64,000 bases of DNA from Albula goreensis (Eukaryota > Chordata > Actinopteri > Albuliformes > Albulidae), in the NCBI GenBank assembly GCA_022829145.1, contig CM040764.1, positions 620,001 through 684,000 on the forward strand. Reading direction: 5' to 3'. The notes under the pieces were generated by a model. It had not been told where the DNA came from. It did not search any database and saw only the letters and a list, made by a program, of their open reading frames with translations. The stretch's first letter is position 1. Each line of letters opens with the position of its first letter. The position numbers and the translations under genes were made by a program. Below, piece by piece: positions 12,962 to 26,198 of this stretch.

Positions 12962-15900
12962 TATATATAATCAAAACATGATAGCCAAATCATGACTATA
13001 AATAAATATTTATAACTGAAATAATTTTTGAATACTTGAAAACTGTTGAACAATTGATATATTTGTTTCGTATTGTAGTGAAAGTATTTTCTGTGTTTTG
13101 AAAACACAAAAATACAGATTAATCATTTATCTCGCTAGAAATTACAGAAGATCAGAAAAACTTCCCATGAGCAAAATCATGGCTGCCTCGTCATGAGGCT
13201 AATCATCTCAGCTGTGTTTGGGTGGGATAACGGGGAAATTAAGTTATGCATCATAAGACTGTATCAACTCTGTTTTTCTTCCTCCTGCAGATTTTGTTTG
13301 ACCAGGCCCAGCGATCCATAAAGTCTCAGCTCCAGACATTTGTGAAAGAGTGAGCATATTCTAACTGCCATAAAATCCCTTTATTTAATTCCTGATTGTT
13401 TTGTGCAGGTTTTTGTGTTCAGTTTCATCTGAGCCAGGAATTGACTACTGGCTGTTTGTTCCTTCTCTGAGGTGCAGATATATGACTTTGAATAGTCCTA
13501 TAGCTACAGTATAATTTAATACCATATGAGCATAGACGCTACTTTCTCTGACATGTGCCATGCCGTTCGCTTTCACCATGAGAATGTATTTTTGACGTAT
13601 CAGATTGAGCCCTTAGTGTTAGGCGCCATCTGATTGGTCAGTGAGGTTTAGACTAGTGCCGTCATGTATGGAAGAAGGAAGCGGATGGGACAAGAGGAGT
13701 GCAGATGAGAATATGAGAATGTATTTTTGATTTATCAGATTGAGCCCTTAATGTTAGGCGCCATCTGATTGGTCAGTGAGGTTTAGGCTAGTGATGTCAT
13801 GTATGGAAGAAGGAAGCGGATGGGACAAGAGGAGTGCAGATGAGAATATGAGTGACAGAGAGGCACTGGTGCCTCAAGAGCATAACATCAGTTACCTGGC
13901 AATATTACAGACATAGGAGAGACAACATAGTGCAAGAAAAGGTGCAAGTTTAACCACAAAGATGTTACAGCTGCCAATAGAGAAAAAATACAATAATTTG
14001 TATTTCATTAGATTAGATTTCAATAGATGCTTCATGTTCAATTTCAATAGGCTAATTTTATCAGTATACTGAAAGCAGAGGAAATCTGAACTGTACGCAC
14101 TATAAAATCCATCTATGGTTAGCCGTATGATTATGGAAATATTTAGCAACATCGTCGCACATAGCATATTTTCCACTTAGCGCACAGTCTTTATGCAGAT
14201 GTATAGTAACACATTCACAGACACATCCAGATAACAGGACTTAAGACTAAGACTTTACCCGTCTGCATAACACAAATGCCGTAGCTACAGCGTGTATAGA
14301 CTGCTGAGACTGTCTGTGAATGTAACATGCAGCTCCTGAAAAATGTAGCTTTGCGCAGATGTACATAGACACCACATGGAGTGGTTTGCTTGTGGTATGA
14401 GGCGGTATTGCAAGTGAAATTCTACCTGGCTTCTTGTTTAAAAGACCAGAAAAGCCTAAATTGACTGGATGACGGAAATGCTTGCTGTGCATAACCCAGA
14501 AGTGTAAAGGCCTGCAGGCCTGCAGACCGTGTTTTTAACACATATTTAGAGTGCTGTGTAAATTGGCCTTTACAGTGATGCCTACACACTAATAGAAAGA
14601 CTTGTGTTTTTGGATAGGGATCTACGGAAGTTCAAAGAAACGAAGAAGCAGTTTGACAAGGTGAGCGAAGAGAAGGAGGCAGCACTGACGAAGAACGCAC
14701 AGGTGCCGCGGAACAAGCAGCACGAGGTGGAGGAGGCCACCAACATCCTGACCGCCACGCGCAAGTGCTTCCGCCACATCACCCTGGACTATGTGCTGCA
14801 GGTCTGTGACCCGTCTGGGGCTTGCCTGCTAGCACCGCCTTCTTTCTCTCATCGGTGCAAAATGGCAGGTCCAGTGTAGGAGGGTCTTGTTTATGAGATG
14901 ACAGGAAGTCTATTCAGTTCTTATTATGTTGTCACTGTTTTATTGATGCCCTCAATGTCTTACCTCACTGAGGTCAGTTCCATCACACTGAGGTCACTGC
15001 TGTTACACTGAGGTCAGTTCCATCACACTGAGGTCACTGCTCTCTCACTGAGGTCAGTTCCATCACACTGAGGTCACACCAGATAGAACTGTCAGCTAAA
15101 TGCCTAAGATGAAAATTTCATTTAAAGAACTGCTGATCATAACCATGACAATTACACATTGTGTCTGGTGTTCTCTGTTCATCTTTTAAATGAAACTATT
15201 AAAACTATGTAATGTGTGGCATTTTGCCTCCCTGTTCATAGAAAGGATGGAAGGGTTCTAGTGGTAGATAAAATAGTCTAAGAGAAATGAAGGAAGACGT
15301 GCTGTTTCTGCCACCTGGTGGTGGCGTCTGGTACTGAACATATGTGGACCATACAGTCAGAATTTGGCCTAATTGTGTTGACTGGTAACAAATCTGGGAC
15401 TGGTAATCTTAAATCTGCATCTGTATAGATTCTTGAATTTATTTACATTTATTTTTTTAAATATAAATTTTAAATTGAAAATTGAATTTTAAATGGAAAA
15501 GTAAAAATGTTCAATGTGAAAACATAGTGGCTTGTATTAATTAAGGAGTGCTGATCCTGGATCAGGGTTACACTGTCCATGTCCTGATCTTACCCATTAT
15601 GAGCTAAAAAGCAAAGCTAACCCTAGATCAGGGTTAACAATTTAATAACTAAAGATCAGAAAGATTACAGCAAAAACATGAACAGCTTAGTGTTCACTGT
15701 TGTGCATAAACCTGAGGACAAAAGGAAAAATTAGTACTACAAATCTGTGCACATATGTCGTTGTTGGCTCCTTTTGTTGAAAATGAGGTTTGCCCTTCAA
15801 GAGCGCCAGTGGTTGTTTTGAAATGCGAAAAGTGTTCATGCCACTTCCTTTCCTCATGATTATCCAGAAGTGTGTTTGTTGCCTGAAAGTGCCGATGATA

Positions 15901-18900
15901 TTTGTTAACAGGATTGATAGATTGAAGTCGTGTGGTGGGTGCAGTTTTTCATTCAGACTAACATGATTGTTTTACTCTTTCCCTTAGATAAATGTGCTAC
16001 AGTCAAAGAGAAGATTTGAAATACTGAAATCGGTGAGAGTTGTCAATTCTACATGTAAAGCTCTCTATTTTTCTCTGAATTCATTCTTTCCCGTGAGCAA
16101 AATTAAATGTACCATCCCCAGATATAGACCAGGGATGCAGTAGATTATTCTTTTATTATTTTTTATTACATGTTTTCTGAACAGACTATTTTTTTAAAAC
16201 AAATTGTTATTATTATTATTATTATTATGATTATAGTTAGTACTAGTAATAATAGTACTAATTATTATGAGTAGTAGTATTAGTAGTAGTATAAATACTG
16301 GTATATTTCATTATTATTAATCTTATTTATGATTTTCCAGATCTGATAGATTAATTTATCATTTAGCTTAATATCTGAATTAAAGAATGTCACTTGCTGT
16401 AACTGTACTTGTTTGTCAGTTTGTAGTGTAGTCTAATCCCAGAATGCCCTGTATCCCACCAGATGCTGTCCTTCATGTACGCCCACCTGACGTTCTTCCA
16501 CCAAGGCTATGACCTGTTTAGTGAACTGCAGCCTCTGATGAAGCAGCTGGGTGGACAGGTACCGTAATACACCTGTGTGATTTAACCAATCCTTTTCAGA
16601 ACTCTACAGTTTCTACAGGTACCGTAATACACCTGTGTGATTTAACCAATCCTTTTCAGAACTCTACAGTTTCTACAGGTACCGTAATACACCTGTGTGA
16701 TTTAACCAATCCTTTTCAGAACTCTACAGTTTCTACAGTTACCGTAATACACCTGTGTGATTTAACCAATCCTTTTCAGAACTCTACAGTTTCTACAGGT
16801 ACTGTAATACACCTGTGTGCTTTAACCAACCCTTTTCATAACTGTACAGTTATGGGAGATGTTTCTACGGGAAACAAAATGCATCTTTATCATATAACTA
16901 ACCCTATTTGATAACTGTGCAGATGCTACTGGTAGCGTAATAAAACGTTTCTCAAACTATGGGCCGCGGACTGGCGCCGGTCAGGGACGAGGTAACTGCT
17001 GGTCCGCAGAGCCCTGCCGCTGCACCAGACAAATTATGCTCGGTGCTTCTGTCACTCGCCAGGTCTCCACCCCCTTGACTAAATTTCTAGCTTTGAAAAT
17101 AGGAATATTTTATTCAAGATTCTAGAATATTAAGCGACGCTTGTTTAACATGTTATTCATGTTATTCGAGAACTTGCACCCTTTGTTCGCTCAGTAATTT
17201 CAGAACTCACTCAATCGCACATCACTTGAGCTGTCGTTTAGTCATGGCATGTTCCAAGCAAGCGAATCTATATTCAGTTTCTATATTCATCTTCACTTTC
17301 TAACTATATTCATCTAACAATGCTAATTTAAACAAAGAACCAGAGGCAAAAAACATCACCCATTTACTCATAATTAAGACTAATACATTAAATTTGGGGT
17401 TCTTATGGGGCCTTTTAGCCCCAAGGTCTGACATGACTGGGCCCCAGGACAAAGGAGTTTGAGAAACACTGGTGTCATACACCTTCATTGTGAAACCAAA
17501 CTATTTCATAATGGTTTTTTCCCCTCAGCCTGACAGTAATGTCTGTCAGACTATACTGTAGGGTTACTGAACCCTTGTCCTGGAGAGCTAGACAGAGAGG
17601 ATAACTGTTGCATGGTAAACTTGAGAGAAAAAGACATGCTCTCAATTTTTTCTACTGCATCTAAAATCTTCAGGCAAAAAACATTCAAAACATTTTTAAA
17701 ATGTAAAAATTAAACATTTAACCTGAAGCCAGTTGGGGATTCTTTTTATAACCCACTGCCTGTGATTTTACAGATTTAGTGTAAGATTGTGTGGGAGCAG
17801 CCTTGTCTCCTCCAGATCTCAGTTAATCCTGAAACACAATCCTAATCTCGCCTCCAGGGCAGCAGTTTTGGTGTGTTTCCCAGACTGAAGCAAGCCGCTA
17901 ATCACAAGGTGGATATAAAGAGACATGAATCACTGTATGTCAGTTACCTTTAAACATCCTCATGTACAAAACCACACAGCAGGAAAGCAGCACTGTATTT
18001 GAGTTTTTTTCTTTTCTACACCTTCCAACTTTGGTCTGGGAGCACTACAAGGTGTGCCAATTTTGCAACTGTTGATTGCACGATTAACTGACCTCCTCTG
18101 GTTTCTCGGTTCGGACCTTGTCGCTGATTTTAAGGTGAAAACCAGCTCACCCTGTAGCTATCCTGGAACCTGCTTGGCCTCCCTGCTTTAGTGTCTGTAG
18201 AGCTCCCTTTCAACTTACGATTTCAAATTGCTTTACAGTTCAGGAGAACACTTCCCTTACCCAAGACTTTGGTTGAACGTCTCATCTTAAAACCGGTCCT
18301 CCTACAGCACAGCATCCCCAAACAGTTTTCCTCCAATAACAGGGCACCACCTAATGAATTTCACATGAACACGTTAGTAATCATTTAGGAGGAAACCATC
18401 AACACCTTGCCTTTGAGTTTGTTTGATTAGCAGAGTCCTTTTATTGGCAACACCCTGTCAGGTCTTCCCTGATTCATTCTCAGTCTGTCTGGCCTGCTGT
18501 GAGAGTGAGCGCTCTGTCCACCACGTGGCTTTATGATGTCTGGCGGCTGTGTGCTGATGCTGACGGAGCTCACAGTCGCTCCGTCCTCCTGGTTTCTCTC
18601 CTGCCTCTTAGGATAGTCGACCAAAACCACTTCCTGACCACATATTTGGAATCTTCCATGGAAAATAATAGAGTACAAAGTATTTGGCCCTGTTGTGCTG
18701 TGAAGGCGAGTTCCAGCTTACTGGACAATGTCTCTGATGATGAAAGGGTGTTGTGAACAGGGTTATTATGTCTCTTATTAACAAACCTAAAAAATCTTAT
18801 TTCAGGCCTCCAGAAGAGCCCAAGGAAGAAGGGAAGAGCTGTCTCTCCCTCTTCCCTAAAAGCGTGACTCTCGTCTCTCTTATTCCTCTCACTGTGACTT

Positions 18901-21900
18901 TCAGTATATAACTCCATATCCCTTCTGATAAGTCAGTGTTGATTGGCTTAGAATGAACAGGAAGTCCATCCCACATGACCAGTGGTTGGTCAGCTGTGAT
19001 GTTATAAATGGCAGATTGTGGAAAGGAGGAGTTTCTCCACCTTTCTTTTTAGGAGATGGTGTCTAACGTCACAGTCAGAAGTCATAAATGTGTGTGTGGT
19101 ACAGGGGTACACTCTGTGCGAAGAGTATGAAACAGAGGCTGGTGTGTGCATGTGTAACACTGGGTCTGGTGTGTGTGTTTCAGCTGGATCAGCTGGTGGT
19201 GGATGCAGCTAAAGAGAAGCGTGACATGGAGCAGAAACACTCCACCATCCAACAAAAGGTCTGTGCCCCTAACACTTCCCCTCAATACTGTACCTGTGTG
19301 CATGTGTGTGTGCACGTGCGTGCATGCATGTGTGTTTGTGTGTGAACACGTTCATGTATTCATGTGTGTTTGTTTGTGTGTTTGAATGCATGTGTGCTTG
19401 TGTATGTGTGAGTGCTTGTGTGTTTGTGTGTTCATGTGTGTCCATGTGTTCATATGTGTCTGTATGTGTTTGTAATGTGCTTGTCCACTGTCTGTATAGA
19501 GCTCAGTTTGCCGTGGAGTCCACTCTTTCACTCTTTCTCTAGCTCCCTCCCTCTCAGTCCCCATCTTTTCTATTTCTTTGCATTTTTTCTGTGGTCTCTA
19601 ATCTGATCCTCTCCCATTTCCTCCCTGCTCTCTCAGGCTGCTTTGCAGGTAAGTGGATGTCACCTCCTTTCACCTTTCCCACGTCTGTCTCGATCTCTGC
19701 ATCAGATGTGTGTTCCCACTACTGCAGGCTGGATTATAACTAAACTCAGAGAAAGTGACTCTAAGTGTATATACTGTTGGTGGTGAAACCAGCTTCCATT
19801 GCTCAACCACTTATTGAAGGAAAAAGTCAGATACAGGACTTTAAAAATTTTTGACGCACACTCCCATAAACTTGGATACTCTGACCACAGAAATAAAGAT
19901 GAAATTTTTCTCTCTTTATTTATCTTTTATTACTGTTTCATTTAATTCTGTGTTTTTTAGCTGTTTCACAGAGTGACTTCAGGTGTTAATTTGAAATCCA
20001 AAAGTGCCTAGGCTCGCATAGGACCCCCTGTACTGTATTTTGGACTTGGATACTCGGATAGATGTACTCGTAAATTCAATCTGCTCACAGAGTACAGACA
20101 AAATAAAAGTGCCTAGGCTTTCATAAGCTTGTAGTCAACATCGCTGTGTATGTTAATATTTCAGGATATAATTCAGTGGAGCGACTAAGGAACTAATGTG
20201 TTTGGTTCTAATGATCCATAGTTACGTGCTGATTAACCCGCTCTTCAGTTTAAGGCTGACATTACTACCGTAACTAGGATACTTACTGGATGAAAAGCAT
20301 TGATGGACTGCATGCAAAATTGATTAGCCAATTTTATGATGGGCGACTGAGTCAAACCATTGTTACCGGGTGGTGACCACATTTAACTGTAAAAATGTTT
20401 TGTTTATGCTGTACTCACGCATTATATATCAAATTAAATGCATATTTATAGCCCTTTATATAAGTATATACGTGTTTTTGATTTAATTATTTTTTATTTT
20501 TGCGATTTACAATTTATTGGGGGACAATATCGTGTTTTCCCCAAGATTGGGGGGACGTATACCCCCCAGGATTTGCGGCCCTGGGTAGAGCCAATGGGAA
20601 TGAGAGGTTTGTCACAAATATTGGAGCAAGAACAGGGTGAAATACAGTGTGGCTTTTCAGATCTGGAGTTGAGACACAGAGGGCGCTAAGGGCATTTCAG
20701 ACTGAGGCAGATCTGAATGTATTTCTTGTGGATGGATAAATTACCATCCAATCTGTCAGTGAGCTAGATAATTTACTCATTTTCCAGCTTTCACTTTGGA
20801 ATGGATTACATTATAGTCATTTAGCTAATGCTTTTTTTATCTAAAGCAACTTACAGTTGATTAGACTGGGGCTTAAGCCACCAACCTGAGGGATACCAGT
20901 CATGTACCTTAGCCACTAGACTACAGGCTACAGGGTTTTGTGTCATAACTACATAGATATGTTGCCTTAACTTGGTCAATACACAATGTGATTCAGAGAC
21001 CATATGCATAATTATGTTTGTATTCATGCCACAGCCGCTTAGAATTCTCCTTTATGATTGGCTGGAGGGTGTACAGTATGTATATTGACACATATGACGT
21101 AGGTCCAGTTGGTCTTAAATCAATACTCCAGCTTTAATCTGTGTTCCATCTCCTGTCAGAGCCATAGATTCATCTCCAGTTACGCTGCCATTGATAGTAA
21201 CCATAGAAATTAATTGTACTAGTTGATTAGTAAAAGTAGTAGGTAAAGTAAAATTTGTGGGGAAAAAATTGTGTGTACTACAAATATCTTAGTTGAAACA
21301 GCATTCATCTAGTTTACCATTTTTGTCATTCAGTTTGGAAATATAAACGTATCATCCACTAGCATTAGCTACATGCTGACTGGTTTTCATAGTCGTACAC
21401 AGTCAGTTAATCTGTGAATAAATCCAGTGAATTTTAGGTGTAATATAAGTTCTGTAGTTTAGTTTTTATGTTTATAAATAGTATTATGGGGGGCAATGTT
21501 CTATAACCTTGCATTAACTACAGAGACAAAGACAAACTTAACTAGTGTAACCAGTGTCATACCCTGTGAGGCTGGGCAAATAACAGCATGGTCGGCTGTG
21601 CTTGTAACACCCAATCACAGGGTTGAGGAACAAGAGTGCGTCACCAGAATACCTTTACTATTTCAGCTGTGAGTCTCTGCACAGGGTTAAAAATGGGCAG
21701 CATGGATTATTTATATTTTATTAAATGGTTCGGCCCAAGATTGGCCTCAGTTGGCAGTCCTGGCTCATAAGCATCATCAAGCTGTCATTATGGAACATAC
21801 TTAAGTCATTGGATGGAGAGGCCACTTCTGCAAGCTCTGCCCAGACCCTGCAAAGCTGGGTGTCTCCTGGTGCACTGAAGTAAAACGTGTTTGACTGGGA

Positions 21901-23161
21901 GACTGTAGAGCCTGACTGTGTGTACTGCTGTACTGGTTGGGCTCCACTTCATTTTCCGTCAGGCAGAGTCAAGGGCTCACCCACCGTGCCAAGTTCAGCA
22001 AAGTGTAGCGACACATGTTAACACAACTTAACTCAGCTGTACATTTCCTAATGCTTGGTTTTTGGTGTGTATAAGACCACCAAGCTTTCATTTGCAAAGT
22101 AAACCCATTGGCCTACCTTTAAATTATGTTTCTAGTTTTTTAAATGTAGCTTTAGCGACAGTAGCCAGCACATCTCCATATAATGCACACTTGGGATGTG
22201 ATTCTGCAGCTGCCAGCTGTATTTTCTCAGCTGCCATAAACCCAAACTGATAACTTCTAGCATTTTTCCCTTTGTTTCTGTAAATTATCTTTGTTTCTGA
22301 AAGCAGATGTTCTTCAACACTCCTTTTCGCTCCAGTCACAGATGAATCCCTGTTAGCACGTAACGGTTCCTACTGTCCCTGCCATTTAAAAACAGTAATG
22401 CTCCCCCTGCCAAGAAAGGGCAAACCAGTCAGGGGTACATAATGATATTGTTCAGAATGAAGAAAATTACTGATTATAAATTCTCATTTTTATACAAATT
22501 CACATACAGGGGGTCCTCGACTTGTCGTAAGTCGATTTTCAACGTAAGTCGAAATTTATACCTAAATTATACCTAAGTTAACACCTTAAGTCACTCACAC
22601 TGTACACACAACTCATGAAGGACATATAAAATACAGTAATTAAATGAAACAGTAATAAAAAAAGAGAGAACAATTTCTTATCTTTATTTCTGTGGTCGTA
22701 TTCACGAATCAAACCGCTTAGGTCGAAACTAGGTTTTTTAAATTATTTATGGGAGTGCGTCATAACCACGAAACGACGTAACTCGAGACTGTCGTAACCC
22801 GAGGACCCCCTGTATTTTATAAATTTTATCTCTGTTTCACATCTCTCACCTGCATCCTTGGTTTGCAGATTGATTTATTGCAGGTCAATGTGTGGCTGTG
22901 AAATTCAGCACATCCAGAGAAATTTGGTGTTGATTTTCTCATCATGTCCTCACCCCACTTCTTGTGTCCTGTGTCCCACACAGGATTTCTCCAGTGATGA
23001 CGCCAAGCTGGAGTACAATGTGGACACAGACCAAGGCATCGCCATGGAGGGGTACCTGTTCAAGAGGGCAAGCAACGCCTTCAAAACATGGAACAGGTGG
23101 AGCTTTGGCCTCTCCCATTGCCCCCCTTACTGCCACGGTTACCCCCCACTGCCCTGTACAC

Positions 23162-23226
<65 letters not shown>

Positions 23227-26165
23227 CATGTGTGTATTTGTGAGTGTGTGAACCTCCCTGCTGGTTTGGCCCTCACCTATATTTGGCACATGACAGGAAA
23301 AGGCTACATTGCGGCCCACATTTTTACATGCCCCGCCCACACAGTGGGATAAGCCCCACCCACTCTTATTTGTTTCTTTATTTATAGAGTTTTCTTGAGG
23401 ATTGGGAGGTAGTGGGTTTGGAAAGGACCAGCCTTTGTTCGAGGCTGTCATGTCATTTCCTGTCCTTCCGCTTACACACCAAGACTTGTTTCACTTGCTC
23501 CACCTACACAATGGGACAAACTCCACCCACATACTGAGGCTATTGCTTTTGTGACTGTACATTGACTTTCAACATTGTCAAAAGCAGCACCTCAATCCAA
23601 AACCACTCAAAAGCATACCTTTCCTGGTTTAGACTTAAGATTTGCTACTTTTTTTGAGTAATTTTGCTGTGTTTATTTCAAGTGTATGGTTTCATGTTCA
23701 TAAAAGGACATGTATGTCACACAAATCTGTGTTTTCAAATAACTGATGCTTTCATCATTCAATATAACATGATGTATTTTTATTTGTGTGAAACATATCA
23801 AAATTGAAGCCTTGAAGTTTTATTTTCTCAGATGTAACTGTTCAACTGGGTAAATTTAGGGAATGTGATTATCAAACACATTTTAGCTCAGTTTATTATA
23901 TAAATAACTCCAAAGTTGTGAGGTAAAAGTAAAACTGGTTCACTCTTTTATAGGCGCTGGTTCTCCATTCAGAATAATCAGCTAGTTTACCAGAAGAAAT
24001 TTAAGGTAAGCCAACAGTGTTTCTGAATTTGGCTCGTTCTATGATGTTTTAGAGCACAGACAAGACAAGTGACAGGCACGGTGCAAAAAAGCTGAGTGTT
24101 TATTTATAGCTGGTAGAAAAAGAGAAAACTGGGGCAGAGACTGTGACATAGGCAGGGAGGTGAGATGGGAAGCTGGCCTGGGGGCCACAGGACTGAGCGC
24201 GCTCTGTAGGGAGGGAGCCAGTTATCCGAACAGGTCTATCGCTTTGAGATAACTGGCTCACCCTACAGGGCTGTCAGGCTGGAGGGGGGGGGTGCAGAAA
24301 TGCCCCCTAAGGCTGCACCTACACCTCTTCCGCTAGGTCAGGTGACCACCAGAGTCAGCACTGTGCATGTGGGCAAGTGTGGGAATTTACTGAGGCTGTT
24401 GTGGGTTCAAAACCTCGCTCAAGGGTACAACAGAGGTGCCCTTCCTCAGAAGTGAAGCTGAAACCTTGTGTTTACAAGCCTAGCTCCCTAACAATGTGTT
24501 GTGGTGTGTGTGAAAGTACATGTTAGATAATAGAAATGCTTATATCTATAGATAATTCAGCCACTGCCAATGATTGGTGGAGTGAGGTGAGGGTGTGGTT
24601 GCACTAGTGCTGTCTGATTGGCTGAATAGTAAGGAAGGGAAGGCCCTACTGTATCAATGTTCTGGCTGATTGGCTTAATGATGAGAGGAGGCTCAATTAG
24701 TCAAGATAACTTATTGTGTTAGATTTTTAAGATATCCTGATTTGGGTTGTCTTAGCACTTTTGCCCCAGTTTCAACCAAGCACCTGTAGGGTTATATGTT
24801 AATATCTCAGCACTTGACCTTAACGCTTTATCTTCGGCACATTTGAGGTGTGTGCTTAGAGTAGGCATGGTGTGTATATTGGTAGAGTAGGTGTGTGTGT
24901 GTATTGGTTGAGTAGGTGTGTGTGTTTAGAGTAGATGTGGTGTGTATATTGGTAGAGTAGGTGTGTGTGTATATTGGTAGAGTCGGTGTGTGTGTGTATT
25001 GGTAGAGTAGGTGTATGTGTGTATATTGATAGAGTAGGTGTGTGTGTATATTGGTAGAGTAGGTGTGTGTGTGTGTGTACTGGTAGAGTAGGTGTGTGTG
25101 TATATTGGTAGAGTAGGTGTATGTGTATATTGGTAGAGTAGGTGGTGTGTGTGTATATTGGTAGAGTAGGTGTGCGTGTGTATTGGTTGAGTAGGTGTGT
25201 GTGTATATTGGTAGAGTAGGTGTGTGTGTATATTGGTAGAGTAGGTGTGTGTGTGTATTGGTAGAGTAGGTGTGTGTGTGTGTATTGGTTGAGTAGGTGT
25301 GTGTGTATATTGGTAGAGTAGGTGTATGTGTATATTGGTAGAGTAGGTGTATGTGTTTATATTGGTAGAGTAGGTGTATGTGTATATTGGTAGAGTAGGT
25401 GTATGTGTTTATATTGGTAGAGTAGGTGTATGTGTATATTGGTAGAGTAGGTGTATGTGTGTATATTGGTAGAGTAGGTGTGTGTGTATATATTGTGTAT
25501 ATTGGTAGAGTAGGTGTGTGTGTGTATATTGGTAGAGTTGGTGTGTGTGTATATTGGTAGAGTAGGTGTATGTGTGTATATTGGTAGAGTAGGTGTGTGT
25601 GTGTATATTGGTAGAGTAGGTGTATGTGTATATTGGTAGAGTAGGTGTATGTGTATATTGGTAGAGTAGGTGTGTGTGTGTATATTGGTAGAGTAGGTGT
25701 GTGTGTATATTGGTAGAGTTGGTGTATGTGTATATTGGTAGAGTAGGTGTATGTGTGTATATTGGTAGAGTAGGTGTATGTGTGTATATTGGTAGAGTAG
25801 GTGTATGTGTGTATATTGGTAGAGTAGGTGTGTGTGTATATTGGTAGAGTTGGTGTATGTGTGTATATTGGTAGAGTAGGTGTATGTGTATATTGGTAGA
25901 GTTGGTGTATGTGTGTATATTGGTAGAGTTGGTGTATGTGTGTATATTGGTAGAGTAGGTGTATGTGTGTATATTGGTAGAGTAGGTGTTAGGTATGCAG
26001 GTGGCTGATGGCTGCTCTCTGCTCTCCCAGGATAACCCCACGGTGGTGGTGGAGGACCTGCGGCTCTGCACAGTGAAACACTGTGAGGACGTCGAGCGCC
26101 GCTTCTGCTTCGAGGTGGTTTCCCCCACCAAGTGAGTACCATGCACAGGGTCCTCACAGTACGCA

Positions 26166-26198
<33 letters not shown>

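Noticed and set aside
18191..18917. Possible exon cluster in intron 8
   Set aside because: Frames overlap on both strands, show no family motif, and exons 8 and 9 join in phase without them.
25357..26166. 245-269 codon minus frames (Tyr/Thr/His repeats)
   Set aside because: Reverse reading of the 24-27 bp minisatellite and of acap2 exon 12.
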